A DNA stretch of 8,096 bases, taken from an uncultured bacterium (GTDB lineage: Bacteria; Bacillota; Clostridia; Oscillospirales; Butyricicoccaceae). Below are positions 1 through 5,863 of the stretch, piece by piece. The stretch is from assembly GCA_905215125.1 (NCBI GenBank), contig CAJMOV010000079.1:1-8096 (forward strand), given 5' to 3'. The notes under the pieces are model-generated. The model was not told where the DNA came from. It saw nothing but the letters and a program-made list of their open reading frames with translations, and did no database searches. The position numbers and the translations under genes are program-made. Numbering within the stretch: position 1 is the stretch's first letter; the number at the start of each line of letters is the position of its first letter.

Positions 1-1001
1 AAGAACCGGAAGTGGAAAAAATTCGAATTCAAAAGCTGCTGGCAGATGCCGGCTGAGACCATGCCCTGAACAGTAAAGGACAGCAGTCCCTGCTGACATT
101 CGTCTACGGTATAATAGACGGTGACACCCGCAATCTCCCCCAATCCCGCAGCTGCCGCCTGCAGCAGGCGGCGCTTATGCTGCGCCATAGCGGTAAGCCC
201 TTGTTTTTTGACAAACCTTACCCCTTCAAGCAGGCCGGCAATACCAGGTACATTCAGGGTCCCACTTTCAAAAATATCAGGTAAGAAGTCAGGCTGCGTC
301 AATTCCAGGGAATTGCTGCCTGTTCCGCCTTGGGTCAAACTGTGAAGGCAATTATCTTTACAGCATACCAAAACGCCCGTCCCCTGCGGTCCATAGAGGG
401 ATTTATGTCCCGGCATACAGATAAAATGAACGCTTTGCAGCTGGCGGACATCAATCGGCAGAATGCCGGCTGACTGAGAAGCGTCGATGATCATCGGTAT
501 TCCACGCTGGGCACAAAAAGCGTCAATGGCCTGGACGGGTAGCACAAAGCCAAACACATTGGAAACATGATTGACGACAACACATCGGGTGTCTTCCCGT
601 AGCGCACTGCAGATGGCGTCCTGCGCCGCCTGCTGAGAAAAGAGTGGGGACTGCGCAACGGTATAGCTTACCCCCCGCTCCTTCATGGCCTCCAGAGGGC
701 GGATGACCGAATTGTGCTCATATCCTGAAACAACGGCATGCCCGCCGTCGTGCAGAACGCTTTTAATCGCTATATTAAGCGCATGTGTGGCGTTTTGAGT
801 AAAAGCTATGCGCTCGGGGGCATCGCTGCCAAACAGCCCGGCGATTTCCTGCCGGCAGAGATATACGGTTTCTGCCGCGCGCAGGGCCGGGCGATGGCCG
901 CTGCGCCCCGGATTTGCACAGCCCAGCAGCGCGGCTTCCATCGCCCGGGCAACCTGGCGAGGCTTTCGAAGCGTCGTCGCTGCATTATCAAAATAGATCA
1001 T
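1..1001 (-). CDS. Class V aminotransferase, cysteine desulfurase-like (3' end beyond window)
   Basis: A PLP-dependent fold-type I enzyme, most like the cysteine desulfurases that take sulfur (or selenium) from cysteine to an acceptor. The frame is open for 333 codons from ATG 1001 to the window edge, so the C-terminus, including any catalytic Cys loop, is not visible. Seen: N-terminal IYFDNAATT (residues 2-10), the PLP-stacking His in YEHNSV (H96), IDASQSAG with D174 and Q176 for the cofactor ring, and the Schiff-base lysine K200 in MPGHKS, followed by YGPQGTG. The start is fixed by an AGGAGG-type site (1009-1015) 7 nt upstream. The ATG overlaps the TGA of the preceding DUF3343 gene (ATGA), implying translational coupling. 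The family is firm. The substrate (cysteine, selenocysteine or other) is inferred from family and neighbour. The last residues before the edge fit the family poorly. Confidence 0.85.
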   Translation of the reverse strand, partial: MIYFDNAATTLRKPRQVARAMEAALLGCANPGRSGHRPALRAAETVYLCRQEIAGLFGSDAPERIAFTQNATHALNIAIKSVLHDGGHAVVSGYEHNSVIRPLEAMKERGVSYTVAQSPLFSQQAAQDAICSALREDTRCVVVNHVSNVFGFVLPVQAIDAFCAQRGIPMIIDASQSAGILPIDVRQLQSVHFICMPGHKSLYGPQGTGVLVCCKDNCLHSLTQGGTGSNSLELTQPDFLPDIFESGTLNVPGIAGLLEGVRFVKKQGLTAMAQHKRRLLQAAAAGLGEIAGVTVYYTVDECQQGLLSFTVQGMVSAGICQQLLNSNFFHFRF

Positions 1002-1249
1002 AGTCGTGCCTCCTTCAGCTCGCCCCCGGGCATTTCATAAAATAATCCGGCAAACGGCACATTGCGCTGTCGAATGATGCGCACCGCCTTTTCCGCGCCG
1101 ATGGCGTTGAGGCGCAGGGCATATCCGCAGGATCCGCGAGACAGCACGGTGGCCGGACGGACAAGATGTGTCACAATACCGCCGCTGGACAATGCCCTTG
1201 CGGCGTTTTGTGCGTAGGTAACCGATTTAAATGTAATGAGAAAGCCCAT
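998..1249 (-). CDS. DUF3343 small protein, putative Se/S carrier-like
   Basis: An 83-residue protein resembling the DUF3343 family (Pfam Se/S carrier-like), small cytosolic proteins often found beside cysteine desulfurases and selenium genes. Seen: an N-terminal beta strand (GFLITFKS), a helix rich in Ala, then RPATVLSRGSCGYALRL (residues 31-47), which matches the family pattern of a Pro-containing strand leading to a conserved Ser-x-x-Cys-Gly. C41 is the only cysteine, so it is the obvious candidate to carry sulfur or selenium. ATG at 1249 is chosen over the in-frame GTG at 1258 because AAAAGGAG (1258-1265) lies 8 nt upstream of the ATG and overlaps the GTG. The TGA overlaps the ATG of the desulfurase-like gene by 4 bp. 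No experimental role is known to me; sulfur or selenium transfer with its partner is inferred. Confidence 0.8.
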   Translation of the reverse strand: MGFLITFKSVTYAQNAARALSSGGIVTHLVRPATVLSRGSCGYALRLNAIGAEKAVRIIRQRNVPFAGLFYEMPGGELKEARL

Positions 1250-1257
1250 TGCCTGCA

Positions 1258-1265
1258 CTCCTTTT
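1258..1265 (-). promoter_or_regulatory. Ribosome binding site that decides the DUF3343 start
   Basis: The minus strand reads AAAAGGAG, 8 nt before ATG 1249. The upstream in-frame GTG (1258) begins inside this site and cannot use it. The region from here to the terminator at 1313 has no convincing -35/-10 pair, so the promoter of this gene pair is not identified. Confidence 0.75.
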
Positions 1266-1312
1266 GTCAGCTCTTCACTCCATCTTATGCACTGTTCTTT
1301 TTAAAGGTGCAG

Positions 1313-1340
1313 AAAAAAGCCTGCGGATAATCCCGCAGGC
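1313..1340 (-). terminator. Rho-independent terminator after ispF
   Basis: On the minus strand GCCTGCGG (1340-1333), a 6-nt loop and CCGCAGGC (1326-1319) form a perfect 8-bp GC-rich stem, followed at once by six T (1318-1313). It starts 8 nt past the ispF stop codon and separates ispDF from the DUF3343-desulfurase pair. Confidence 0.92.
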
Positions 1341-1347
1341 AAAACAA

Positions 1348-1830
1348 TTATTCTTTCTCCAGCAGGCAGACGGCATGGGCTGCCATCCCGTCTCCTGAAC
1401 CGGTAAAACCCAGCTTTTCTTCTGTCTTGGGCTTTATGGACATCTGCTCCGGCGCAATGCCCATGGCGACAGCAAGGCGTTGCTGCATTTCGGTAAGATA
1501 CGGAGACAGCCGCGGCGCCTGCGCGACCAATACGGTGTCGATGTTGACAACATGCCAGCCATTTTGCCGTACGAGCGCCATACATCGGCGCAGCAACGCC
1601 AGACTGTCGGCGTTTTTATACTGGGCGTCAGTATCCGGAAAAAGAGCGCCGATATTGCCAAGGCCAGCTGCGCCCAGCAGCGCGTCGATGACAGCATGCG
1701 TCAGCACGTCGGCGTCGCTGTGACCGAAAAGCCCTTTTTCAAATGGGATTTCCACCCCTCCCAGGATTAGCTTTCTTCCTGTTTCCAGGCGGTGAACGTC
1801 GTATCCATTTCCAATACGCAGGCTGGTCAT
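1348..1830 (-). CDS. ispF: 2-C-methyl-D-erythritol 2,4-cyclodiphosphate synthase
   Basis: IspF converts CDP-methylerythritol 2-phosphate to methylerythritol cyclodiphosphate plus CMP, the fifth step of the MEP route to isoprenoids. It acts as a cytosolic trimer with a divalent metal. The 160 residues match the usual family length. Seen: GYDVHRL with metal ligands D11 and H13, GHSDADVLTHAVIDALLGA with H45 as third ligand, the FPDTD segment (64-68) and a C-terminal motif IKPKTEEKLGFTGSGDG (132-148). In that motif the common IKATTTE becomes IKPKTEE and the usual Arg after FTG is S145, both modest departures. ATG 1830 overlaps the ispD TGA by 4 bp (ATGA), so the two are translationally coupled. 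The transcript ends at the hairpin 8 nt downstream. Identity is very secure. Confidence 0.97.
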   Translation of the reverse strand: MTSLRIGNGYDVHRLETGRKLILGGVEIPFEKGLFGHSDADVLTHAVIDALLGAAGLGNIGALFPDTDAQYKNADSLALLRRCMALVRQNGWHVVNIDTVLVAQAPRLSPYLTEMQQRLAVAMGIAPEQMSIKPKTEEKLGFTGSGDGMAAHAVCLLEKE

Positions 1831-2540
1831 TCTCTTTCCTCCAAAATAGCTTCGGCGGCAAACAAATCTTCCGGCGTGGTAATTTTGATGTTGCTGGGAG
1901 GACAGACAACAGCGGCGGGACGGACACCCATGCGCTCAAGAGCGGAGCACTCATCCGTTATCGTCTCTCCTGCCTCCAGCGCCCCTTGTATTGCAGCACG
2001 CAGCATCTGTACATCTGCACACTGCGGGGTTTGCGCTCGCATCAGGCTGGCGCGGTCGACTGTTTTTTCAATGCGATCCCGGCTAACCAGCTTAATTGTA
2101 TCGGTCACCGGCGTGACGGCGGCGGCAGCGTTATAGGCAAAGGCACTTCGGCATACCCGCTCGATATCCTGCGGAAGGATCAAAGGACGTGCAGCGTCAT
2201 GCACACAGGCAAAACGGCAATCGGGCGATACCTCCCCCAGACCGCGCAGTACGCTTTCTGCCCGCTGCGCCCCCCCGGTCACTACCTTGTCCAGCTTGGT
2301 GATGGAAAATTCCTGACAAAGCTGAGAGTATTCAATGATGACGTCGTCGCGGGCGACCAAAACGATTTCATCGATCATGCCGCACGTTTCAAAAGCCAGC
2401 ATAGTGTGAATGAGCACCGGCAGTCCGCCAATTTCGCACAGCAGCTTGTTCTGTCCTTCCATACGGGATGAGCTGCCGCCAGCGGCAATGATCGCTGAAA
2501 CAAAGGGCTTTTCCTCTTTTTTTTTAAAAAGACGCCACAT
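1827..2540 (-). CDS. ispD: 2-C-methyl-D-erythritol 4-phosphate cytidylyltransferase
   Basis: IspD joins CTP and methylerythritol 4-phosphate to give CDP-methylerythritol and pyrophosphate, the third MEP-pathway step. It has 237 residues. Seen: the nucleotide-binding glycine-rich loop IIAAGGSSSRM (17-27) with catalytic R26, K32 a few residues later, VHDAARP (113-119), the VTPVTDTIK strand (142-150), RAQTPQ (168-172), TDEC (195-198) and NIKITTPEDL (217-226) with K219. The start ATG 2540 has AAAAGGAGGG 7 nt upstream. About 13 basic and acidic residues precede the core fold, and three of the lysine codons form an uninterrupted A9 tract. It lies just after the carD terminator, and I see no clear promoter in the short gap. 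It may therefore depend on readthrough or a weak promoter. Overlap with ispF is 4 bp. Confidence 0.97.
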   Translation of the reverse strand: MWRLFKKKEEKPFVSAIIAAGGSSSRMEGQNKLLCEIGGLPVLIHTMLAFETCGMIDEIVLVARDDVIIEYSQLCQEFSITKLDKVVTGGAQRAESVLRGLGEVSPDCRFACVHDAARPLILPQDIERVCRSAFAYNAAAAVTPVTDTIKLVSRDRIEKTVDRASLMRAQTPQCADVQMLRAAIQGALEAGETITDECSALERMGVRPAAVVCPPSNIKITTPEDLFAAEAILEERE

Positions 2541-2587
2541 GGCTTTACCCTCCTTTTGTTGGATGAACAGCAGACGATTTCCCCAGT

Positions 2588-2610
2588 AAAAAAGCCCGTC
2601 CGGGCTTTTT
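2588..2610 (-). terminator. Rho-independent terminator after carD
   Basis: On the minus strand AAAAAGCCC (2610-2602), loop GGAC (2601-2598) and GGGCTTTTT (2597-2589) form a hairpin ending in a T-run, 9 nt past the carD stop. The stem core is short (GCCC/GGGC plus A-T pairs), so termination may be partial, letting some transcripts reach ispDF. The A/T flanks are symmetric, so it could act in both directions. Confidence 0.85.
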
Positions 2611-2618
2611 GCTGTATT

Positions 2619-3098
2619 TTATCCTATGAGTCCCTGGTTGATAATATGCGCGATTTCATCATAAGGGGCTGATTTGGCCAGCATAATTTCGGAAATGAGG
2701 ATCTGCCGGGCTGAGTTGAGCAGCTTTCGTTCGCCAGTAGACAGCCCGCGGCGCGCTTCACGCTTCACAAGGCTTTTGGCGACACTGGCCACCTGAAGCA
2801 AATCCCCGCTTTTAATTTTAAGCATATTGTCGCGAAAACGCTGGTTCCAGTTCTGCGTGTCTTCTATCGGCAGGCCGGGCAGCTGCCGGATAATATCGTC
2901 GGCCTGTGCTGCGGCAATAATTGCGCGCACACCGATTTCCGAGCAATGCTCACAGGGTATCATGACCGTCATAGAGCCGACTGCCATCCGCAGGACATAG
3001 TAAAGCTGTGTCTTGCCACCCGAGCAATGCTCCGAAATTTCTTCTATCACACCCGCCCCATGCATGGGATGGGCGATCCTGTCGCCGATTTGATACAT
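2619..3098 (-). CDS. CarD family RNA-polymerase-binding transcription regulator
   Basis: CarD/CdnL proteins bind the RNA polymerase beta subunit and steady or alter the open promoter complex, with effects on rRNA and stress genes in studied species. 159 residues, typical of the family. Seen: an N-terminal Tudor-like RNAP-interaction domain (about 1-60: YQIGDRIAHPMHGAGVIEEI, then a strand-rich part ending MIPCEH). A helical C-terminal half begins at the conserved Trp in NWNQRFRDNM and continues KIKSGDLLQVASVAKSL, then LSTGERKLLNSARQIL. The start ATG 3098 has GGAGG (3107-3111) 8 nt upstream. It has its own candidate promoter (3157-3185) and terminator (2588-2610). CarD beside ispD and ispF is a familiar Clostridia arrangement. 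Which genes it regulates cannot be read from here. Confidence 0.93.
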   Translation of the reverse strand: MYQIGDRIAHPMHGAGVIEEISEHCSGGKTQLYYVLRMAVGSMTVMIPCEHCSEIGVRAIIAAAQADDIIRQLPGLPIEDTQNWNQRFRDNMLKIKSGDLLQVASVAKSLVKREARRGLSTGERKLLNSARQILISEIMLAKSAPYDEIAHIINQGLIG

Positions 3099-3156
3099 CT
3101 CTGCAACCTCCGTCCCGACTCCCCTTTTCCTGACGAACTTTTCCCTTTATGGCTTT

Positions 3157-3185
3157 ATTATAACTCAATTTTTTACCAAATACAA
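3157..3185 (-). promoter_or_regulatory. Candidate sigma-A-type promoter of carD
   Basis: The minus strand holds TATAAT (3162-3157), a perfect -10, with TTGTAT (3185-3180) 17 nt upstream as a partial -35. The surroundings are AT-rich. Transcription would begin near 3150 and leave a leader of about 50 nt before the carD ATG. It sits directly after the terminator of the oxidoreductase operon, which supports a new transcription unit. Confidence 0.65.
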
Positions 3186-3197
3186 GAAAAAGTGCAG

Positions 3198-3243
3198 AAA
3201 AAACAAAAAAACGCCGCAGATCACACAGGTTCTGCGACGTTTT
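3198..3243 (-). terminator. Rho-independent terminator of the oxidoreductase operon
   Basis: On the minus strand AAAACGTCGCAGA (3243-3231), a 10-nt loop and TCTGCGGCGTTTT (3220-3208) pair over 13 positions with one G-U wobble. Two runs of T broken by a single G follow (to 3198). It begins 7 nt past the gamma-subunit stop. Confidence 0.9.
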
Positions 3244-3250
3244 GTGCAAC

Positions 3251-3781
3251 TTACAAGGAGTATCCCAGTTGAATAGCTTCCATATTTTTACTTAGGAGCT
3301 CGGCCTTTTTAGGCGGGACAACTTTTTTCAGCGTCTTTTCGATGAGCCCTTCTTCACAAATCCCTGTTTCCTTGATGAACTTGCCCAGCATAATCATATT
3401 GGACAGGCCCTTCATTTCCTTTTCATTAGCCAGCTGGGTGGCAGGGATGTAGAAGGTCTCCACATCGGTGCGCTGAACCTTGGCAGAGATAAGGGTAGAA
3501 TCGACAAAGACCTTTCCGCCAGGCAAAACAGCGCCTTCAAATTTTTCCAGCGAAGGGGCGTTCATGGCGATAAGGGAGGTACAGCTGATGACGATTGGGG
3601 AGCCGACCGGCAGATCGCTGATAACGACGTTGCAGTTTGCCGTACCGCCGCGCATTTCCGGGCCGTAAGAAGGCAGCCAGGAGACCTGGAAGCCCTGATA
3701 AAGGCCGGCGTAGGCCATAAATTTACCGGTGAAAAGGACGCCTTGGCCGCCGAAGCCGGCGATAATAATTTGCTGATTCAT
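3251..3781 (-). CDS. vorC: 2-oxoacid:ferredoxin oxidoreductase, gamma subunit
   Basis: Gamma subunit of a four-subunit 2-oxoacid:ferredoxin oxidoreductase (VorC/KorC/PorG-like). It belongs to the 2-oxoacid:acceptor oxidoreductase catalytic-domain family, which packs against the alpha and beta subunits and helps bind CoA. 176 residues, normal length. Seen: IIIAGFGGQGVLFTG at the N-terminus (residues 5-19), then SYGPEMRGGTANCNVVISD, the family's central signature, and GSPIV. The gene starts 3 nt after the beta-subunit TAA, with a purine-rich GGGGG about 9 nt upstream that lies inside the beta coding end. It is the last gene before the operon terminator. The symbol follows the valine/branched-chain type annotation common for this subunit set. 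Substrate choice (2-oxoisovalerate, 2-oxoglutarate or another) is not determined by sequence reading. Confidence 0.88.
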   Translation of the reverse strand: MNQQIIIAGFGGQGVLFTGKFMAYAGLYQGFQVSWLPSYGPEMRGGTANCNVVISDLPVGSPIVISCTSLIAMNAPSLEKFEGAVLPGGKVFVDSTLISAKVQRTDVETFYIPATQLANEKEMKGLSNMIMLGKFIKETGICEEGLIEKTLKKVVPPKKAELLSKNMEAIQLGYSL

Positions 3782-3784
3782 CCT

Positions 3785-4534
3785 TTATTCCCCCTGTGTA
3801 ATGTCTTTATAGACGCCCAGCGGATAATAAGGCATCATATTGTCGCGCAACCACTGCAGCGCCTTGACCGGGGCCAGACCCCAGTTGGTCGGACAGGTGG
3901 ACAAAACCTCGATAATAGAATAGCCGCGCTTTTCCTGCTGCATGATAAAGGCTTTTTTGATTGCCTTTTTGGCAGCGTTGATATTTTTGACCGAGTCAAC
4001 GGCGACACGCTCGGCATAAGCGGTGCCGGACAGAGTGGCCAGCATTTCACAGACGCGGACGGGGTAGCCGGCCATTTTGACGTCGCGGCCATAGGGCGAG
4101 GTTTGCGTCACCATTTCGGGCAGGGACGTCGGGGCCATCTGGCCGCCCGTCATGCCGTAAATTGCATTATTGACAAAAATGGTGGTGATGTTTTCACCGC
4201 GGGTTGCGGCGTGTACTGTCTCGGCCGTGCCGATGGCGGCCAGGTCTCCATCGCCCTGATAAGTAAAGACATTGACATTGCCACCGGTAGCCCGCTTGAC
4301 GCCGGTAGCGACAGCGGGCGCGCGGCCGTGGGCCGCCTCGATCATGTCGCAGTTAAAGTAATTATACGCAAGCACGCTGCAGCCGACCGGGCAGACACCG
4401 ACTGTATTGCCCGTCAGATCAAGCTCGTCCAGCACTTCGGCGACCAGGCGGTGAATGATACCATGGGTACAGCCGGGACAGTAATGTGTCGAAACGTCGC
4501 ACAGCGCGTTGGGTCTAGAAAAAACTTTCTCCAT
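3785..4534 (-). CDS. vorA: 2-oxoacid:ferredoxin oxidoreductase, beta subunit (thiamine diphosphate)
   Basis: Beta subunit carrying thiamine diphosphate (TPP), where the 2-oxoacid is decarboxylated. Its electrons pass through a bound [4Fe-4S] cluster to ferredoxin. 249 residues. Seen: YCPGC (C19, C22) near the N-terminus, further cysteines at VCPVGCS (C48, C52) and at STCPTNWG (C214), which fit the four-Cys cluster of this subunit family. The TPP motif runs from GDGDLAAIG (94-102) to NNAIYGMTGGQ (122-132). The ATG overlaps the alpha stop by one base (TAATG), with GGGAGGTG upstream inside the end of alpha. The gamma gene follows after 3 nt. The family often annotates this subunit only as a TPP-dependent enzyme. 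The reaction class is secure, while the substrate is open. Confidence 0.92.
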   Translation of the reverse strand: MEKVFSRPNALCDVSTHYCPGCTHGIIHRLVAEVLDELDLTGNTVGVCPVGCSVLAYNYFNCDMIEAAHGRAPAVATGVKRATGGNVNVFTYQGDGDLAAIGTAETVHAATRGENITTIFVNNAIYGMTGGQMAPTSLPEMVTQTSPYGRDVKMAGYPVRVCEMLATLSGTAYAERVAVDSVKNINAAKKAIKKAFIMQQEKRGYSIIEVLSTCPTNWGLAPVKALQWLRDNMMPYYPLGVYKDITQGE

Positions 4535-5598
4535 TATTTCGCACCTCCCAGGGCCTTAACAATCGCGGCTTCAATTTCATCCGGGGTGAAAACGATGCCG
4601 CCGACGCGGTTGCATAAGTAAACGGGCTTTGCACAGTCAATGGCCAGCTTGACGTCGTTTACCATCTGGCCCATGCTCAGCTCTGCCGAGACAAAGGCCT
4701 TGACCGTCTTAGCCTTTTCACGCAGGATATCGACCGGGAAAGGCCATAGTGTAATGGGGCGGATGAGTCCGGTCTTAATCCCTTTTTCACGCGCGGCGCG
4801 GATAGCGTTTTTGGCAATACGGGCGGACGCGCCGTAGGCGACCACGACCACCTCGGCGTCGTCCAGCATAAACTCCTCCCAGCGCTGCTCGGTCTCCTGG
4901 ATACGCTGGTAGCGCTCAAAGCGCTTTAAATTTTCTACCTCCAGCTCGTCAGGCTGCAGGAAGAGGGAGTTGACAATGTTCTTTTCGCGCTTACCCTGTG
5001 TGCCCGTAGTGGCCCAGGGCTTGTCAAACTGCTTGACTTCGGCGCTTTCGGGGAATTCGACCGGCTCCATCATCTGGCCCAGGATGCCATCTGCCAGGAT
5101 CATGGCCGGCATACGGTACTGGTCAGCCTTTTCAAAGGCGGTAAAGACGGTGTCGACAACCTCTTGCACAGTGCTGGGGGCAAACACCAGCAGGCGGAAA
5201 TCGCCGTGGCCGGGGCCGTGAGTCGCTTGGAAATAATCGGCCTGCGCCGGCTGGATGCCACCCAGACCAGGGCCGCCGCGCTGAACGTTGACAATCAAAG
5301 CCGGCAGGTCGGATCCCGCCAGATAAGACATGCCTTCGCTTTTTAACGAAACGCCGGGGCTAGAGCTGGAGGTCATAACGCGGTGGCCGGAAGCCGCGGC
5401 GCCGTATACCATATTGATGGCAGCAACCTCACTTTCCGCCTGCAGGAACGTGCCGCCGACCTTGGGCATTTTCTTAGCCATATAGGCTGCAAGCTCGGTT
5501 TGCGGAGTAATTGGGTAGCCGAAGAAGTTGCGGCAGCCGGCCAGAATAGCAGCTTCGCCCAACGCCTCGTTACCCTTCATCAAAAATTTTTCACCCAT
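4534..5598 (-). CDS. vorB: 2-oxoacid:ferredoxin oxidoreductase, alpha subunit (VorB type)
   Basis: Alpha subunit of the oxidoreductase, resembling proteins annotated as 3-methyl-2-oxobutanoate dehydrogenase subunit VorB. It supplies the pyrimidine-binding side of the TPP site. 354 residues from ATG 5598. A longer in-frame opening to 5685 is rejected because it overlaps the ferredoxin gene, while GGAGG (5606-5610) lies 7 nt before ATG 5598. Seen: MKGNEALGEAAILAG, FGYPITPQTE (26-35), the segment AESEVAAINMVYGAAASG, SSSSPGVSLKSEGMSYLAG, and QRGGPGLGGIQPAQ, all pyruvate-ferredoxin-oxidoreductase domain I features. The C-terminal third (VVVVAYGASARIAKNAI, then GLIRPITLWPFP) is the transketolase-C-like domain II. 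It follows the ferredoxin subunit by 13 nt and overlaps beta by 1 nt. Confidence 0.93.
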   Translation of the reverse strand: MGEKFLMKGNEALGEAAILAGCRNFFGYPITPQTELAAYMAKKMPKVGGTFLQAESEVAAINMVYGAAASGHRVMTSSSSPGVSLKSEGMSYLAGSDLPALIVNVQRGGPGLGGIQPAQADYFQATHGPGHGDFRLLVFAPSTVQEVVDTVFTAFEKADQYRMPAMILADGILGQMMEPVEFPESAEVKQFDKPWATTGTQGKREKNIVNSLFLQPDELEVENLKRFERYQRIQETEQRWEEFMLDDAEVVVVAYGASARIAKNAIRAAREKGIKTGLIRPITLWPFPVDILREKAKTVKAFVSAELSMGQMVNDVKLAIDCAKPVYLCNRVGGIVFTPDEIEAAIVKALGGAK

Positions 5599-5611
5599 GT
5601 TCTTTCCTCCC

Positions 5612-5818
5612 TCAGCGATAAACTTCAATGACGCAGTCAGGGCACATCGTGGCGCACATGGCGCAGCCGATACACTGCGATTCATCGGTGCAATAAGCGG
5701 GGCTGTATCCTTTCTTGTTGAGTACCCCCGTCTTTAAAGCAAGAATTTTACGCGGGCACGCATCAACACACAGACCACATGCTTTGCACTTGTCTTCGTT
5801 GAATGTTACCTTGGCCAT
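5612..5818 (-). CDS. vorD: 2x[4Fe-4S] ferredoxin-type delta subunit of the oxidoreductase
   Basis: A 68-residue electron-transfer subunit passing electrons from the TPP/Fe-S core to free ferredoxin. Two complete cluster motifs are seen: C11, C14, C17, C21-Pro (CKACGLCVDACP) and C49, C52, C55, C59-Pro (CIGCAMCATMCP). Two extra cysteines, C43 and C62, lie outside the classic ligands. ATG 5818 has AGGAGGT (5826-5832) 7 nt upstream, the best ribosome site of the operon. It follows the ATPase gene after 45 nt with no terminator between, and precedes the alpha gene by 13 nt. The order delta-alpha-beta-gamma is the usual one for four-subunit 2-oxoacid oxidoreductases, which is why it is called a subunit rather than a free ferredoxin. 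Confidence 0.92.
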   Translation of the reverse strand: MAKVTFNEDKCKACGLCVDACPRKILALKTGVLNKKGYSPAYCTDESQCIGCAMCATMCPDCVIEVYR

Positions 5819-5863
5819 ACTCTTTACCTCCTGTATTTCTCAACATGTGGAAATCAAAAACAA

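Noticed and set aside
738..1040. Overlapping plus- and minus-strand open frames of 60-100 codons
   Set aside because: They lie across the start of the desulfurase-like gene, whose own frame has the PLP-enzyme motifs from residue 2 onward.
1301..1585. Minus-strand open frame of 94 codons
   Set aside because: It overlaps ispF in a different frame and runs through the ispF terminator.
1743..2471. Plus-strand open frame of 242 codons
   Set aside because: It is antisense to ispD and the start of ispF. No recognisable domain or good ribosome site; shadow.
3743..4621. Plus-strand open frame of 292 codons
   Set aside because: It lies antisense to the beta subunit and the ends of alpha and gamma, all with clear motifs and ribosome sites. 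It has no family character and is a codon-bias shadow.
5599..5685. Longer N-terminus for the alpha subunit
   Set aside because: It would overlap the ferredoxin gene by about 70 bp, has no family character, and the ribosome site fits ATG 5598.
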